DNA from: Epiperipatus broadwayi | Taxonomy: Eukaryota > Onychophora > Udeonychophora > Euonychophora > Peripatidae | Assembly (NCBI GenBank): GCA_028023455.1 | Contig: JAQFVV010006313.1 | Span: 2,563,645 to 2,627,644, forward strand | DNA length: 64,000 nucleotides | Direction of reading: 5' to 3' | In this document: positions 1 to 12,150 of the stretch, piece after piece | Numbering within the stretch: the first letter of the stretch is position 1 | How the letters are laid out: every line of letters starts with the position of its first letter | Notes under the pieces: generated by a model | What the model saw: the letters and a program-made list of their open reading frames with translations, nothing else | Database searches by the model: none | What the model was told of the DNA's origin: nothing | Position numbers and translations under genes: made by a program

Positions 1-480
1 AGTTTTAACAATTAAAACCGTCTAAAAACCATCTGGTAATACATTCTTAAAAGTCCAACATTTGAAAATTTGTTAATGTAAAATGTAAGCAAAGTAATTG
101 GGGATGTTATACAACTTTCAAAATTTTGATTCAACAAATAGAAAAATTTATTCTTCATTGCCAGAGCTATTCAGAAATATTTTGACTACTTTAAAAGTAA
201 TACTAAGATTAGATGGACTATATAAATAATTTCGACAGCCGCTTAGCTTTAAAGAAAACATATCAAGAGTTAACAAACCAGCTTAAAAAATATATCTCCA
301 TTAAAAAGAACAGGTTATATTTAAATAAGCTACACATGTATTCCAGAAACTTCATTAAATGGGAGCTAGGCCACCCCTCCCAGGTGTGAGTCCCAAACAG
401 CTATTAAAGTTCAAACTGAAATTGTCTATGAGATTTTATGTTAGAGTGGCTTTACATATTGTATAGAGAAAAATTTCCAG
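1..480. other. AT-rich sequence, nothing recognised
   Basis: I see no ORF of note, RNA gene or clear repeat here. It precedes a degraded LINE and may contain its unrecognisable upstream part. Confidence 0.5.
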
Positions 481-499
481 AAGGTCTCCTCACCAAGTC

Positions 500-1960
500 T
501 AATGGCCTTTTCACAATATAAATGAATTTAATATTTCTTTAAAAGATTTCATTCAAAAAATAGAAGTGATGCCAGACTCATGTCATCCTGGCATAGATGG
601 AATTCCCAAGTTTGTATACAAACATATTGATAAAATCGTAGCACAATATATGCTTAACCTAGTCTCCTATCTCACTAAAGACATCTATAAAATACAGGGC
701 TTAAATCAAATTATGCTTGTGCCATTCATGAAGAAGAAACAATTAATCTCAAACACTACTAACCTACATCCAATTTCAATGTGCTCCCTTGGCATAAAGA
801 TAATAGAATCAATGATAAAAAATAAAATAGAGCCATTCATTTTGCCAAACCTACCAAAATGCAATTTGCCAAAAAAGAATCCTCAACAGGGCAGACAGCC
901 TTTCTATTCAAGTCAACTATAGAAAATGTTAGAGACAATAAAAAATACAGTCCAATTGATATTCAACTAGATATTGAAGCCGATTTTGACATGATTTACA
1001 TCAGTACTCTCCTTAAAGGTCTGCAAAAATACTTAGTCCCCAACGCCTATCTAAACTTGCTTGTTAACTTACTTTTAAACCATGAGATTTATGTTTCCTT
1101 AAATGGGAAAACTTCACCTCCAATAGTGCCACATCAGTCAATTCCTCAGGGCTCACCACTCAGTGCCTTATTGTTCACTGCCTATATCAACCCTCTTACA
1201 AAATTAATATAAAATGAATTTTCAGGAGTCTATATGCCTATCATCAATGACAACATCTCATGCATTGCATATATGGATGATATAGCAATATTTCTATCAT
1301 CGCAAAAGCAAATTCCCAAACTTCTTAAGATACTTAACAATTTTACAAAAGAATATAAACTAACATTTAATATGGAGAAATTGTGTGTATGGCAGATCTC
1401 TGGTAATAACATTACTAAAATTTTCAAAGGTAGACCAAGTGCATTTCTTGGGTTCAACTTCTATTTACATCATTCACCTATGAGATTGCTCATACAAAAA
1501 AATTTAATAGAGAAAGTGGAAAAGACTGTCAATTCACTCTCCAAAGCCTACCTTTCTCTATATACAAAAATGACTTTGCTTAACATGCTAATGATTACAA
1601 AAATCTCTTATTTTACTTAAACAATCATTTATACCAAGGCATTTACAAATAAGATAGACTCCTTATGTAGGAAATTTTTCTGTGGAAAAAAGATTATCTC
1701 AATATCAGTAAAACATCTAAGAAAACCCTTTTCACAAAATAGCCTAGGTCTTCACTCAATACATATCTTCAGGATACAAAAAACATTGAACATTATATCT
1801 ACATGTGCACAAAAATTCCCATATTTAGAAATTTCTGCCAAGATTACCCCTACAGATAGACCACCTCCTCTCCAGGGATATCTGAACACAATACTTATAC
1901 CATTACTAACAATCCACACCCTTAACTTCAAACCACCACAAGCCAAATATAAATATTGGG
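500..1960 (+). pseudogene. Degraded non-LTR (LINE) reverse transcriptase
   Basis: This is a broken reverse transcriptase spread over three frames. Reading along the plus strand: a fingers motif PGIDGIP near 580-605; a palm A-like motif LDIEADFD near 965-990, which keeps the aspartates; a palm B motif PQGSPLSALLF near 1145-1178; and a palm C motif AYMDDIAIF near 1267-1293, followed by a thumb-like FLGFNF segment near 1446-1465. Stops or frameshifts separate the fragments near 920, 1210 and 1620. No endonuclease domain is visible upstream, so the copy is 5'-truncated or decayed. The QGSPLS wording and downstream composition resemble the L1/Tx1 side of LINE diversity, but I cannot fix the clade. 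It cannot make a working enzyme. Confidence 0.75.
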
Positions 1961-1989
1961 AAGTTTATCAACTTCTACATCCAAGTCAT

Positions 1990-2480
1990 GATGATGTACA
2001 AACTCCACTTCATATCACTAATAAACAATTATGTCACCAAGGCACAGTTGCTGCTTTTAATCAGTTAGAAGATAAAATATTTCATCATAGGAAAATAACT
2101 ACAGCAACTAAGTTAATTATATATAAAGCTGTTGTTTTACCTATGAATGTGAAACTTGGACACTGTATTAGTGCAATATAAAGACATTAAAAAAATTTCA
2201 TTTAAGAATGCTACAAAAAATTTTAAAAATATAATGATAAAATTGTAAAACCAATCACTATATTCTTTAGCTTGCAAGATGTTATACTATTGAGTGAACT
2301 ATTGTAAAATCACATCATTGTTGGATTGAACATGTAGAATGAATGAACAGTGGAAGACTTCCTAAAGGAATGTTTTATAGTAAAATTGAACATGGATTTT
2401 GCATGAGACATATACCTCATATACATTATAAAGATGATCTTAAAAGCATTCTAAACAAGTGCAATGGCAATTGTTTCCAT
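1990..2480 (+). pseudogene. LINE 3' coding remnant (post-RT C-terminal region)
   Basis: The reading near 2020-2145 (GTVAAFNQLEDKIFHHRK, then TKLIIYKAVVLP) matches the pattern of the region after the RT thumb in many metazoan LINE ORFs, usually read as TAAFRQLEDRIW and TKLxVYKAVVLPTLLYG. Near 2322-2381, in another frame, WIEHVE-stop-MNSGRLPKGMFY matches the usual LRWxGHVxRMxxxRLPKxxxYGEL segment. The two are out of frame with each other and separated by stops. The fragment probably belongs to a different LINE family from the reverse transcriptase just upstream, which would make this a junction of two dead copies. It is non-functional. Confidence 0.6.
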
Positions 2481-2774
2481 TGAAAAGATAAAAATAATAT
2501 GGCAGAGAAAAGAACACAGTGAATAGCTGCAATTAGATATGGTGTTGAAATATTTCAGAAAAAAAAATTTCTGAGGGAAACTGATAGGTGTCACTGCAAA
2601 ATAACAAGTAAAAGGTAAAAAGAAAGATAACAATTATCTATATGTGAACATATTTGTGATTCATGGATTGGTTTGTATAGTCTCCACAAAACTTATTTTT
2701 AGAGTATTTTTTTTTCTTCTCTCTTTCTGTCTTATTATTTTGTTGGAGTTGGAATAGCTATATTTCTTTTTTCA

Positions 2775-2913
2775 GTGGCTGTTTTTATTATAATTATCAT
2801 TGGCATTACTAGCGCTACTGCTGCTACTACTACCACCACTTCTCCCCCTCCTATTACTACCACCACCACTGCCACCACCACCACCGCCACCACCACCACC
2901 ACTACTACTACTC

Positions 2914-2963
<50 letters not shown>

Positions 2964-2990
2964 GCTACTACTACTACTACTATTGTAGAG
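2775..2990. repeat. Trinucleotide microsatellite, (ACC)n passing into (ACT)n
   Basis: Interrupted ACC/GCC units run into nearly pure ACT units. Apparent poly-Thr, poly-Ser or poly-Val ORFs on both strands are products of the repeat, not genes. Confidence 0.9.
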
Positions 2991-3044
2991 GTCTCTATTG
3001 TCATTTTTCAAGTGCATGGTCTTAAGGTTATAACCTTAATATAT

Positions 3045-3295
<251 letters not shown>

Positions 3296-3299
3296 CAAT

Positions 3300-4292
3300 A
3301 ATCTCAATGTAACCCGAATCTAATGTCTGATCAAATCTAAGGTCATTCAGATGTTTATTTATATTTATTTGGAAACTCTCTTCTTTACTTAAATATAATG
3401 TATATAATTAATTGTATATTTCTAATTAGATGATTATAATATATATCTAACACCTAGTTCTGTAATGATTTATTTTAGTGTTATTTTTTTCTAGTAGACT
3501 ATATTATTAAGATTGTATTTAAATTAATAAATCCTCATTTTTCATAAGTAACATTAATTTTAATTAAGTTCTTTTCTTATTGATATTGCCTAAATAAAAT
3601 GAAGTGTATTAAGACCTCAAATTTAGATTAAATAAAATTTATTATTCCTGTTTCCTGTAATTTTATATATTTCCTTAAAAACAGAAATTAAAAATGAAAG
3701 TTTTTTTAAATTTAAAACATTAATTTTGAAAAGTAAAAAGTGTATAATTAATAATAAACAATAGCTAAAATGTAGGATTTTAAAACAAGGAAAATCCTAG
3801 ACAGAATTTTTTTTTTTTTGCATGCAGTTGCTTTCACACATTCAATTGAGTAAGTTCTAATTTAAAACTATTATATTTTACTGGTTTGGGTTATTAAACA
3901 GGTGTCCCGCACATCTTATTTGATTGGTTGAAATGTTGTTTTCTTTTCTTACTGACATAAAAGCTATAAGCATGATGTCAACAGAAATATGGGCATTTGA
4001 TAGATCTCTGATATCGCTTTGTAAAGATGTCTTCAACAAAAAATTCAATGAAATTAGCATTTTTTATTATTTTTTTTAATAGTCAGCATATTTAATTTTT
4101 TTTGATGAATTTTGTAATTTCCACAAAGTGATAAAGACAGAAAACTTTTATCAGCCTGAAAATATGCTTTTATCAGAATAAAAATACGCTGATTCACAAA
4201 CAAGGCCTGCAATGGAGTCTAAACATAAGCCGAATATATAATTTTATTTTTTTCAATAATATTTTAATATTTTTTTTAATTATTGTAAAAAA
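3300..4292. other. AT-rich sequence, nothing recognised
   Basis: Low-complexity AT-rich DNA with short A and T runs. No coding or structural signal was found. Confidence 0.5.
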
Positions 4293-4650
4293 ATGATTTA
4301 ATTTTTATTAATTTGAGTTTATATTGGTGTGTATCTATATAAATTCTATATTTATTTATGCTCATATAAATTCATATGTATGATAATTTTGTATGTTCTA
4401 ATCCATTTATTTTATAAAAATAAATTTCTTTTATAAAAATAATGATTCTCAAAAGGTTTAATAATTTATTATTTGAAAAATGATTTACTGGGTTTATAGT
4501 GGTGTGTGTATATATAAATTCTATATTTATTTCTGCTCATATAAATTAATATGTATATTAATTTTGTGTTATAATCCACTTATTTTATAAAAATAAACTT
4601 ATTTTATAAAAATAATGATTCTCAAAAAGTTTAATAATTTATTATTTATT
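4293..4650 (+). repeat. Two-copy tandem duplication, unit about 175-188 bp
   Basis: The copies lie at about 4293-4480 and 4481-4650. Shared landmarks include TGGTGTGTATC/TGGTGTGTGTA (near 4324 and 4500), CTCATATAAATT, and the end piece AATGATTCTCAAAA followed by GTTTAATAATTTATTATT. They differ by scattered substitutions and small indels, so the duplication is old. It has no coding content. Confidence 0.8.
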
Positions 4651-5842
4651 ATTATGGTTATATAATCTGTTTGTGTTTACAAGTAATGATTTACAAAACT
4701 AATAATCAAATGTACAGAAAGATTGCATATGCAGGCAAATAATCAAATTTTGATTTTTGCCTATGCCCCTATACTCATGCAGTGGAGTCACTCTAGTTTT
4801 GGTATATGTTTCATCACATTATTTTCAAGTCTATAGCTAACAAATGTACTATATGCAAATAAATTATATCTATGTGATGCAATAAATATAACAAGATAGC
4901 ATCACTGGTGTGCATAAAAAATATTAACATCACTGATGTACACAAAAAATATAAAATGAAGAGATGAAACTCATTTTATCAGTGATTCAGACAATAGCCT
5001 ACATTTTCTAGTTTTAGATAGACAAGAAGCTAATTGCTATGATGACAAATGCATATCCATCTTCTGGAAATGATTTGTTTTGTATCTTTTATTAGGATGA
5101 ATATTTTTCTTATAGACATCTTTGACATTTGGTAACTTTTGCGGTACAAGATAAAAATGAAGAATTCTTATATGAATACTTCTGTAAATTCTGAAGCTAT
5201 TGATTAACTCAAGTAAGACAAATTATATTTGGTTTGAAAGATAATTTTATGAGGAATACAAATAAATTATCACTGAAAATATAATTTAAACTTAGTTCAT
5301 GGTGAATTAGAAATTATAAACAAACAATAAAGTAATAATTATGTCAGATGTTGAAATTTCTTTTTTTGCCTTATTTTTTAAATGGTTATCACTATTTGTC
5401 TTAGACTTATTGTTTTTCTAGTTTCTATAAATGTAATTTTTTTTTGCTCTAACATAATTAAAACTGAAGTTATTGTGAAAATTGTGTCTCAGGACAGTTT
5501 TTTTAAAAATTCAATATGGTGTTCTAAATTCAAGCAGTAATAAACAACTTGTTGAAATTATTTAAAGCTAAACATACACAATTGAGTCTTCAGTATCTTT
5601 GACTGCTTATTTTCTGAAAACATTTGAAGTTATCATTCAAAAACTCTGCCATTTTTGGATAAAAATTATAACTACATTTTAAGTTCAAAAAATAATTCAT
5701 AGTACCTTTGTAATCAATTTTTTGTTATTAACAAATGCAATTGGAAATATGGCAAATATACCATTTACCAGGAATGAGATACCTTGTTTATTGTATTTGT
5801 CTGAAGGTTTGTGATGATGGTATATTATATGATGTGATAGGT
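4651..5842. other. AT-rich sequence with one short tandem duplication
   Basis: At about 4897-4950 a unit reading ATCACTGGTGTGCATAAAAA is repeated with changes. Otherwise nothing is recognised. Confidence 0.45.
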
Positions 5843-6440
5843 TGGACTATTTCCATCATCTATGAGTGAATGTGGAATGTATAGAAAGTTTTAAACTTTA
5901 TTTAAACTTTCCAAATACAAACAACTTGTTAGTAATAATACCCAAGATTAATATTTAAACAATGTTTCAAGTAGTAGTATTCTCCACTCTTCTTCAGGTG
6001 TTGCTGATTTATATGCACAGTGACAATATTTGCTTAGAAGTTGAACTCACACCTTTATATTCTTGAATATAAAATTTAAGGCAAACAATGTATCAACTGA
6101 GCTATTTTATCAAAGGCAACATATAATAAAAATTTGATATATTTATATATGAGAGTTGGTTTAAATCCTCCTGAGTCTTTCAATTTTTTTATGAGCAAGG
6201 CTAATTAGGTTTTTTGTGAGTTCAACTTTTAAGTGAATATTGTCACTGTGCATATAGGCCAGCAACACCTGAAGAAGAGTGGAGAATACTACTACTCAAA
6301 ACGTTGTTCAATTACTAACTGTGTTGTCTATTTGTGTGTTATTATTAACAAGTTGTTTGTATTTGAAAAGTTTAAATAAAGTTTAAAATTTTCTATACAT
6401 CCAATATTCACTCATAGATGATGAGAATAGTCCAACAAAT
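5843..6440. repeat. Inverted repeat, probably paired PLE termini
   Basis: A left arm at about 5843-6053 is the reverse complement of a right arm at about 6222-6440, with a spacer of about 170 bases. Matching landmarks are TTGGACTATT, CATCTATGAGTGAAT, AACAACTTGTTA and the motif CACCTGAAGAAGAGTGGAGA. In the right arm this motif leads into AAAACGTTG, and in the left arm (read on minus) into GAAACATTG. A CTGAAGA-stem-GAAAC motif is typical of the hammerhead-related ends of Penelope-like elements, and inverted terminal copies are a known PLE arrangement. No reverse transcriptase lies between the arms. I infer a remnant or non-autonomous PLE end pair; the inversion itself is seen directly. Confidence 0.65.
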
Positions 6441-8503
6441 AATACCTTATTTATGTCTTTCATTTAGTTAAAAAATTATAGACAAATAATAAAACAGTGA
6501 AGATTAATATTAAAACAATGATTATTTTTTATTTTGATAATTTATAATTAAAATAAAAAAAGACATTATTTTTATGTGAAATGACTCAGTGTTATTTAAC
6601 ATTGGAAAACATTTTTAAAAGAAAGCATGTTTTCTAAGTAGCATCAGTTGATTCTAGTAATGGAAGAGATGTATTTATATTTCAGCAGTTTATTCATTTA
6701 TATTTAGTATAATGAAGTTTAAATGATCATTTATAAATAGACAACACTTTCATGTTAAAGTTTGTAGTATGACTTTCTATTTTACTTTCAATTTAATTTT
6801 GTTGAGTATTTTGCTTTTTAAATATTTGTTACTTCATATTAACAAAAGAAATTATTTGTTATTACAAAAGTGGTTTGGTACTTCAGTAAAACATTTGCAT
6901 ATGTAAATGTGAAAGGTAAGAAGATTATTCATCAGATTACTTCACACAGACAGTCCCCAAAGTTTCTATTTGATTGAAAACATGCCCTTTTCTTTATCAA
7001 TCTATTTTACTTAACTCTATCTCCTCTTCAATTTATCTACCCCCTCCTTCTCACACAAAGCACACCACACTTTTAAATAATTTTGAACATATCTGGTTAA
7101 CAGAAGCTAAAAGGTATAATTTTAACTTTTAAAATTAATTCTCTTATTGTTTCTATACAAGAAATCATAGAAAAAAAAACCAAAAAGAAAATGCAAAAAA
7201 AACTAAATGTGATATCTCTTGATATTTTGTGTCTTTTTACTTACAATTTAATTTTAAGCGCATTATGCCTGATAATTTGTTAAATATCAGAAGTTTTTTG
7301 TATCTGTAATACAGATGAAAAATAAATGAATTTATGTTTTGTAAAAATTAATATTGATGTTCATCTTAAAATATGCTTACAGATAGATATATTAATTCTT
7401 ATCTTTATAAAATATTGGATGTAATTAAAGAAAACCAAAATTTATAGAAGATTAAGAGCTTAAGTTTAATATTTAAAAAAAAAATTCCCTAATTAGATGA
7501 TTAAAGTTTCTATTTTAAGGTAACAAATTATAAATTAAGTGCAGAAAAAAGATTCCTATGCCAGGTAACAAATTGATCAGTTTCCACAATATCGGTACTA
7601 TCTTCAAAATGGTGTGTACATAAAAGGTTAGCCAAATAGACAGAGAGGGAATTGGCTGAGTGTCATTTCAGAGAAATCTACTATATAGGTTAAGAAATAG
7701 ATTTACATTTCATATGTGGCATGATTTTTATATGCCAGTCGCATGATTTTTATAGACCTTCGGGTAAAAGGCAATAATTGCATATAACGTCATAATATGT
7801 ATTTTTGAAATATTTTTCATTATATAATAATAGTTTTCTGAGCTTATAAAATTGTTATATGTTGATATCATTCTCTTAGCAATTGTAACTGTTCTCAATG
7901 GCCAGACAAAATTTTTTATTTTTATTATGGCTAATATCCCACTCTCTGAATCCTAAATGATCATAGAAATGTCAAAGGTAACAATGAATTATTTCTGGAT
8001 ATTGTAGAACAATTTATCTTATATATTTTTAGTAAGACTTAACATATTCTATTATATTTATTTTCTTTAACGTAACTTATATATCTAACCTTAATGATCT
8101 TTTTAGATCAAAATTTTTTTTTTAAATAATAACATAAGTGCTAATGGTTTAATTGTATTATATATTTTTTTCTTTATACTGAAGGTCAATTTGCTCTAAT
8201 AGTTCATCTGTATCAACAAAATTTATATAAATAAAATATATTCATCTTTAAGTGAATATTTTAAAATATTAAGTTTAAATAATTTATATCATATAGCACT
8301 ATATTTTGCCAGATTATGGATAGATTATTGTCACACCTTATTGTATACTACAAATATTAAACTTTAATGTTTATTTTACACAATTTTATTTTTTCTCATT
8401 AATTATCCATGGCTAGTTTAGCTAAAATGTGTGTCTCCATGAGCTATCATGATATATTAATTCCAATATTTTACTTATATCTAATATCTGCTTAAACATA
8501 TAT
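6441..8503. other. AT-rich sequence, nothing recognised
   Basis: No ORF, RNA gene or repeat copy was recognised in this 2-kb stretch. Confidence 0.45.
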
Positions 8504-10405
8504 TGTAATGGCAGAAAGATCCTTGAGATTCACATATACTGACCCCGGGGGCGCCACTAGTCCTAAAAAAGGAACTAGACATTTATTTTAGGATGGACAG
8601 GATATGTGAATCAAAAGGGCACCAAACTACACTCAGGGAGGAACAAGATATGTTAAATATTATCTAGACAGTTGAGAAATCAAAGCACAAAGACAAACGT
8701 CAGCCAAAGTAAGTTTAAACAATTTATTAATTTTATTAAAAGTTGTGCAATAGAGTGAAGACATCTAGCCACGAATATAAAAGTGACTTATGTTAACATA
8801 CACATATTTACCAGAGAGTGCACAAGAGTATGACAAACATGAAGGCATAAAACATTTTGGCAGCAAAATTATCTCACTTAAAATAGAAGAAATGGTTAGG
8901 AAAATATCTTCTTGCTGGCCAGTTGCAAAATTACAAAACAAACAACAACTTTAGCTTCCTGAATCAGGGATAATAAAACAGTTACTGTCCTGCCAGAAAT
9001 CAATGTACCCAGCGTGAACGTCCAAGCAGTAATATTCTAATTATTGTCATTAAAACACCGCAGGACTGCTGCGCGTAATACTACATTCAAAGTAAACGTG
9101 GTTGATCTCACTTACAAGACAGCAAAAGATATTTGATTACAATCTTACATAATCCAGAACGGAATGACTACTTTCAGACAACCAGAAGAAATAACCTAAC
9201 AAATAGCCAGCAAAAAGATTTTGTTGTTTGCACAAAAAGCGCAAACGAAAAATGCTTAAAGATTCTTTATTTTACAACTAAGGGCAGGTGAATAAATAAA
9301 GACTACGAAAACTTCCAATGCATTTTGTAATAGTTAATGAAATAATCAGGTATATATTAAACATATAAAATACAATCTTCTAATGCACCCTCTGATAAAC
9401 GAAAATTGCAAACAAACTTGGAATCTTAAAACTAAGATTCCAAGACACACTTTTAATACTAGAAAAAGTACATACAGATAATAAATAATTAAAAACAATT
9501 AATACCATTTTAAAACATATTTATCATTAGATTGAGCAGAGATTTAATTAAATGCAATTTATTTACTCTGGCTAGAATAGGAAAAAGTTTAGCTTATGGT
9601 AAGACAGAGTCCTGGTGATTTAGTGACGAGTGTGCACTTTTGACAATAGTTCATCTTTCAGGTCCTTTGACAGTGGCAAGGTAGAGGCAGTGTTTATTTT
9701 AGAGGCTCATGGCATGACTGAAGGAGAGCTGGTAGGCATGGGTCCATCCTTTGTTTAAATCAGCAAGACATTCTAATGATGGCAAAACCCATAGCGGTAG
9801 ATTTTGACATCTTGCACAGCAACAAAGTTTGTCAATAATTATTTAAGTTTTTAGCAGGCAATTAAATGTCTGAACAGCTACTCACAATGGTATTTCTTTG
9901 CAGGTCATAATCCAAGTGTGTATCTAATAATGAATCTCTTCTCTCTCCCCTAAAATTGGCAGGCTATCCTTGCCTTGCTACATTTCCCGTGCAAAACATT
10001 CATTAGTGTACATTCTATATTCCAGGCAGAGCAAATATTAATTTCCCATTCAATCTAATTTAAGACTTCCAACCAGGGGTAATTAAAACAAAAATGACAA
10101 ATACAAAACTAACTCTCCACTTTTTTTTTTTAGAATTAACTTTAAAAATAATTACAATAAAGGCAACAGGAATATATAATTAGCAAGCTTGCCTGTTTTT
10201 AATCAAATTGATTAAAACAGATCGTGAAAGTAAACTATTTTACAATCAATTTTATAAATATTAAATAACCTATTTTAAAATATAAATGTGTATGTGTTTT
10301 AAATAATAATAAAAAATTGAGCATTAGACATTTAATGAAAATAAAGTTGTTTTCCCTTTTTAATTTTAGTAATAAAACAATTGAATTGGAAATCAATCCG
10401 GCTCA
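8504..10405 (-). repeat. 3' LTR (left copy), about 1.9 kb
   Basis: This is the intact-length LTR. It is bounded by TGTAATGGCAGAAAGATCC on the left and GGCTCA on the right (plus strand). It aligns along its length to the right copy with scattered substitutions, apart from the right copy's deletion and LINE insertion. Its segment 8779-8799 is missing from the right copy at the LINE insertion site. Confidence 0.85.
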
Positions 10406-10639
10406 ACTGCCTCAACACGTGATCAAAAAAAAAAAAAAAAAAACATTCCTGCACCTTTTTCCCTTTTTTTTAAACTAAAAACATTTCAAAAACTACCCCT
10501 AGGAATTTGGCTGAACGCACTCATGAAAAACCAAAACAATATTTCATTTCTTACATTTATCCATTCTCATAAATCATTAACAATTTTTTTGTCTGTTTTA
10601 AAACAATCCATCCAATTGCTAAAAGCCGAACCTTTAACT

Positions 10640-11490
10640 TTTGTCCAGCAGTTCTTTTACTCTTTTTATTAATTTTCTGAAATAAGTTCCTTTCCCTCTC
10701 TTATATTTTACCTGCCTAGAATTTATGATTTTGTCTCTTTCCCGTTCTGTTTTGCTTTCTAGCGTATATACCTGAATCTTTTTCTTAACAAAACTTCCCA
10801 ATTCTTCATCTTTTCCTACTTTATTTTTAGTCATATCAACACTAGTAAATGGCAACACTTCATTTCCCACAGACTTTTTATGTGCCTTGAATAAGATTGC
10901 TTTATAAATGGATTTTATTCATATTCCAAAAGCTTTTCCTTAGTTTTAAACCCCTGTTCACAACTAACAGTTATTTTACTCAACTCATTTTTAACCTCTT
11001 GAGGTAACTTATAACTGTCTCCAAGATTTTCTTTCTCCACCATACTATCTATCTCTCTCCACTCTCTACTAATTTCAAACTTTATTTCCACCCTCTCTGT
11101 CCTAGTACTCTCCTGTGCTACTTCAATTTCTATATCTTTTACGACTACTTTTTTTACTTCCTAACTCTTTTTACTCATCTCATTTTTCAAATCCTTTTCC
11201 ATCTCCACTTCTTTTTGTTGAGGTTCTTCTACTCTTCCTGCCATTTCTCTTCTCATTTCTTTCATTTCTGTGCTCAGCTCCTCCAGCATTGTTTGTTGAC
11301 TCTGTTTTATTTCTAGCAACTCTTGTCATATTTCTTTCATCACAGCTTGCCAACTTTGTTTCATTTCTATTAACAACTTTATCATCATGTGTGTCTCGCT
11401 CTCTTCTATTTCTACTATCTGGGGGTATTTAAATGAAACAGGGCTCTCTTCCAAACCTGCCACCCTGTCACCTTCTCCTTTACATTCCAT
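10640..11490 (-). pseudogene. Broken gag-like coiled-coil ORF inside the LTR element
   Basis: Read on the minus strand from about 11490, the sequence encodes a glutamate/lysine/methionine-rich helical region (segments such as IEMKQSWQAVMKEI and LEELSTEMKEMRREMAG). It is interrupted by several in-frame stops, then frameshifts toward a basic segment (10634-10870). The heptad-like E/K/L pattern suggests a coiled coil like the N-terminal part of some gag proteins. No zinc knuckle, protease, RT or integrase motif is visible. The composition and place, just downstream of the primer site, parallel the gag-like ORF of the LTR element at 40.6-47.2 kb. The assignment as gag rests on position, not on a diagnostic motif. 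Confidence 0.45.
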
Positions 11491-11843
11491 TTTTATACAA
11501 GGCTAACTCGCTATACTAACTTTTTTTTTTTTTAAACAAAACTCTCAAAGCAAATAAAACGTTATTTATTTATATGCAAGAAGACAACAAACGATTTTTA
11601 CTACTTTTAAATTCGAAAATTTACTCCGAATGATTTTTTTTTTGTTTAAACAACAACAAAATCAAAACTCTATTTATTATTTATGTCATATAAAAAAGAC
11701 GAACTCCGTTCTACCAAACTGCTCCAACAATACATGCAATAATTAACAAAACTTGAACCTCTACCAACTAGATCTTGCCACTTACACCTAAAATCTTTCT
11801 CAACTGTCTAAACAAAATCTCACATGGGTTTGAAAATTCGGAA

Positions 11844-11862
11844 GCTCCACGTTGACGTGCCA
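11844..11862 (-). promoter_or_regulatory. Primer-binding site, lysine-tRNA-like
   Basis: On the minus strand it reads TGGCACGTCAACGTGGAGC. The classic tRNA-Lys(1,2) site is TGGCGCCCAACGTGGGGC. It lies about 14 bases inside the right LTR edge, which sets the element's orientation. Several mismatches suggest decay. Confidence 0.6.
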
Positions 11863-12150
11863 AAAATTACTATATATGTAATGGGAGAAAGATCCTTGAG
11901 ATTTGCATATACTGACCCTGGGGGGTGCCACTAGTCCGGAAAAAAACTAGACATTTATTTTAGGGTGGACAGGATATGCGAATCAAAAGGGCACCAAACT
12001 ACACTCAGGGAGGAACAAGATATCTTAAATATTATCTAGACAGTTGAGAAATCAAAGCACAAAGACAAACATCAGCCAAAGTAAGTTTAAACAATTTATT
12101 AATTTTATTAAAAGTTGTGCAATAAAGTGAAGACATCTAGCCATGAATAT

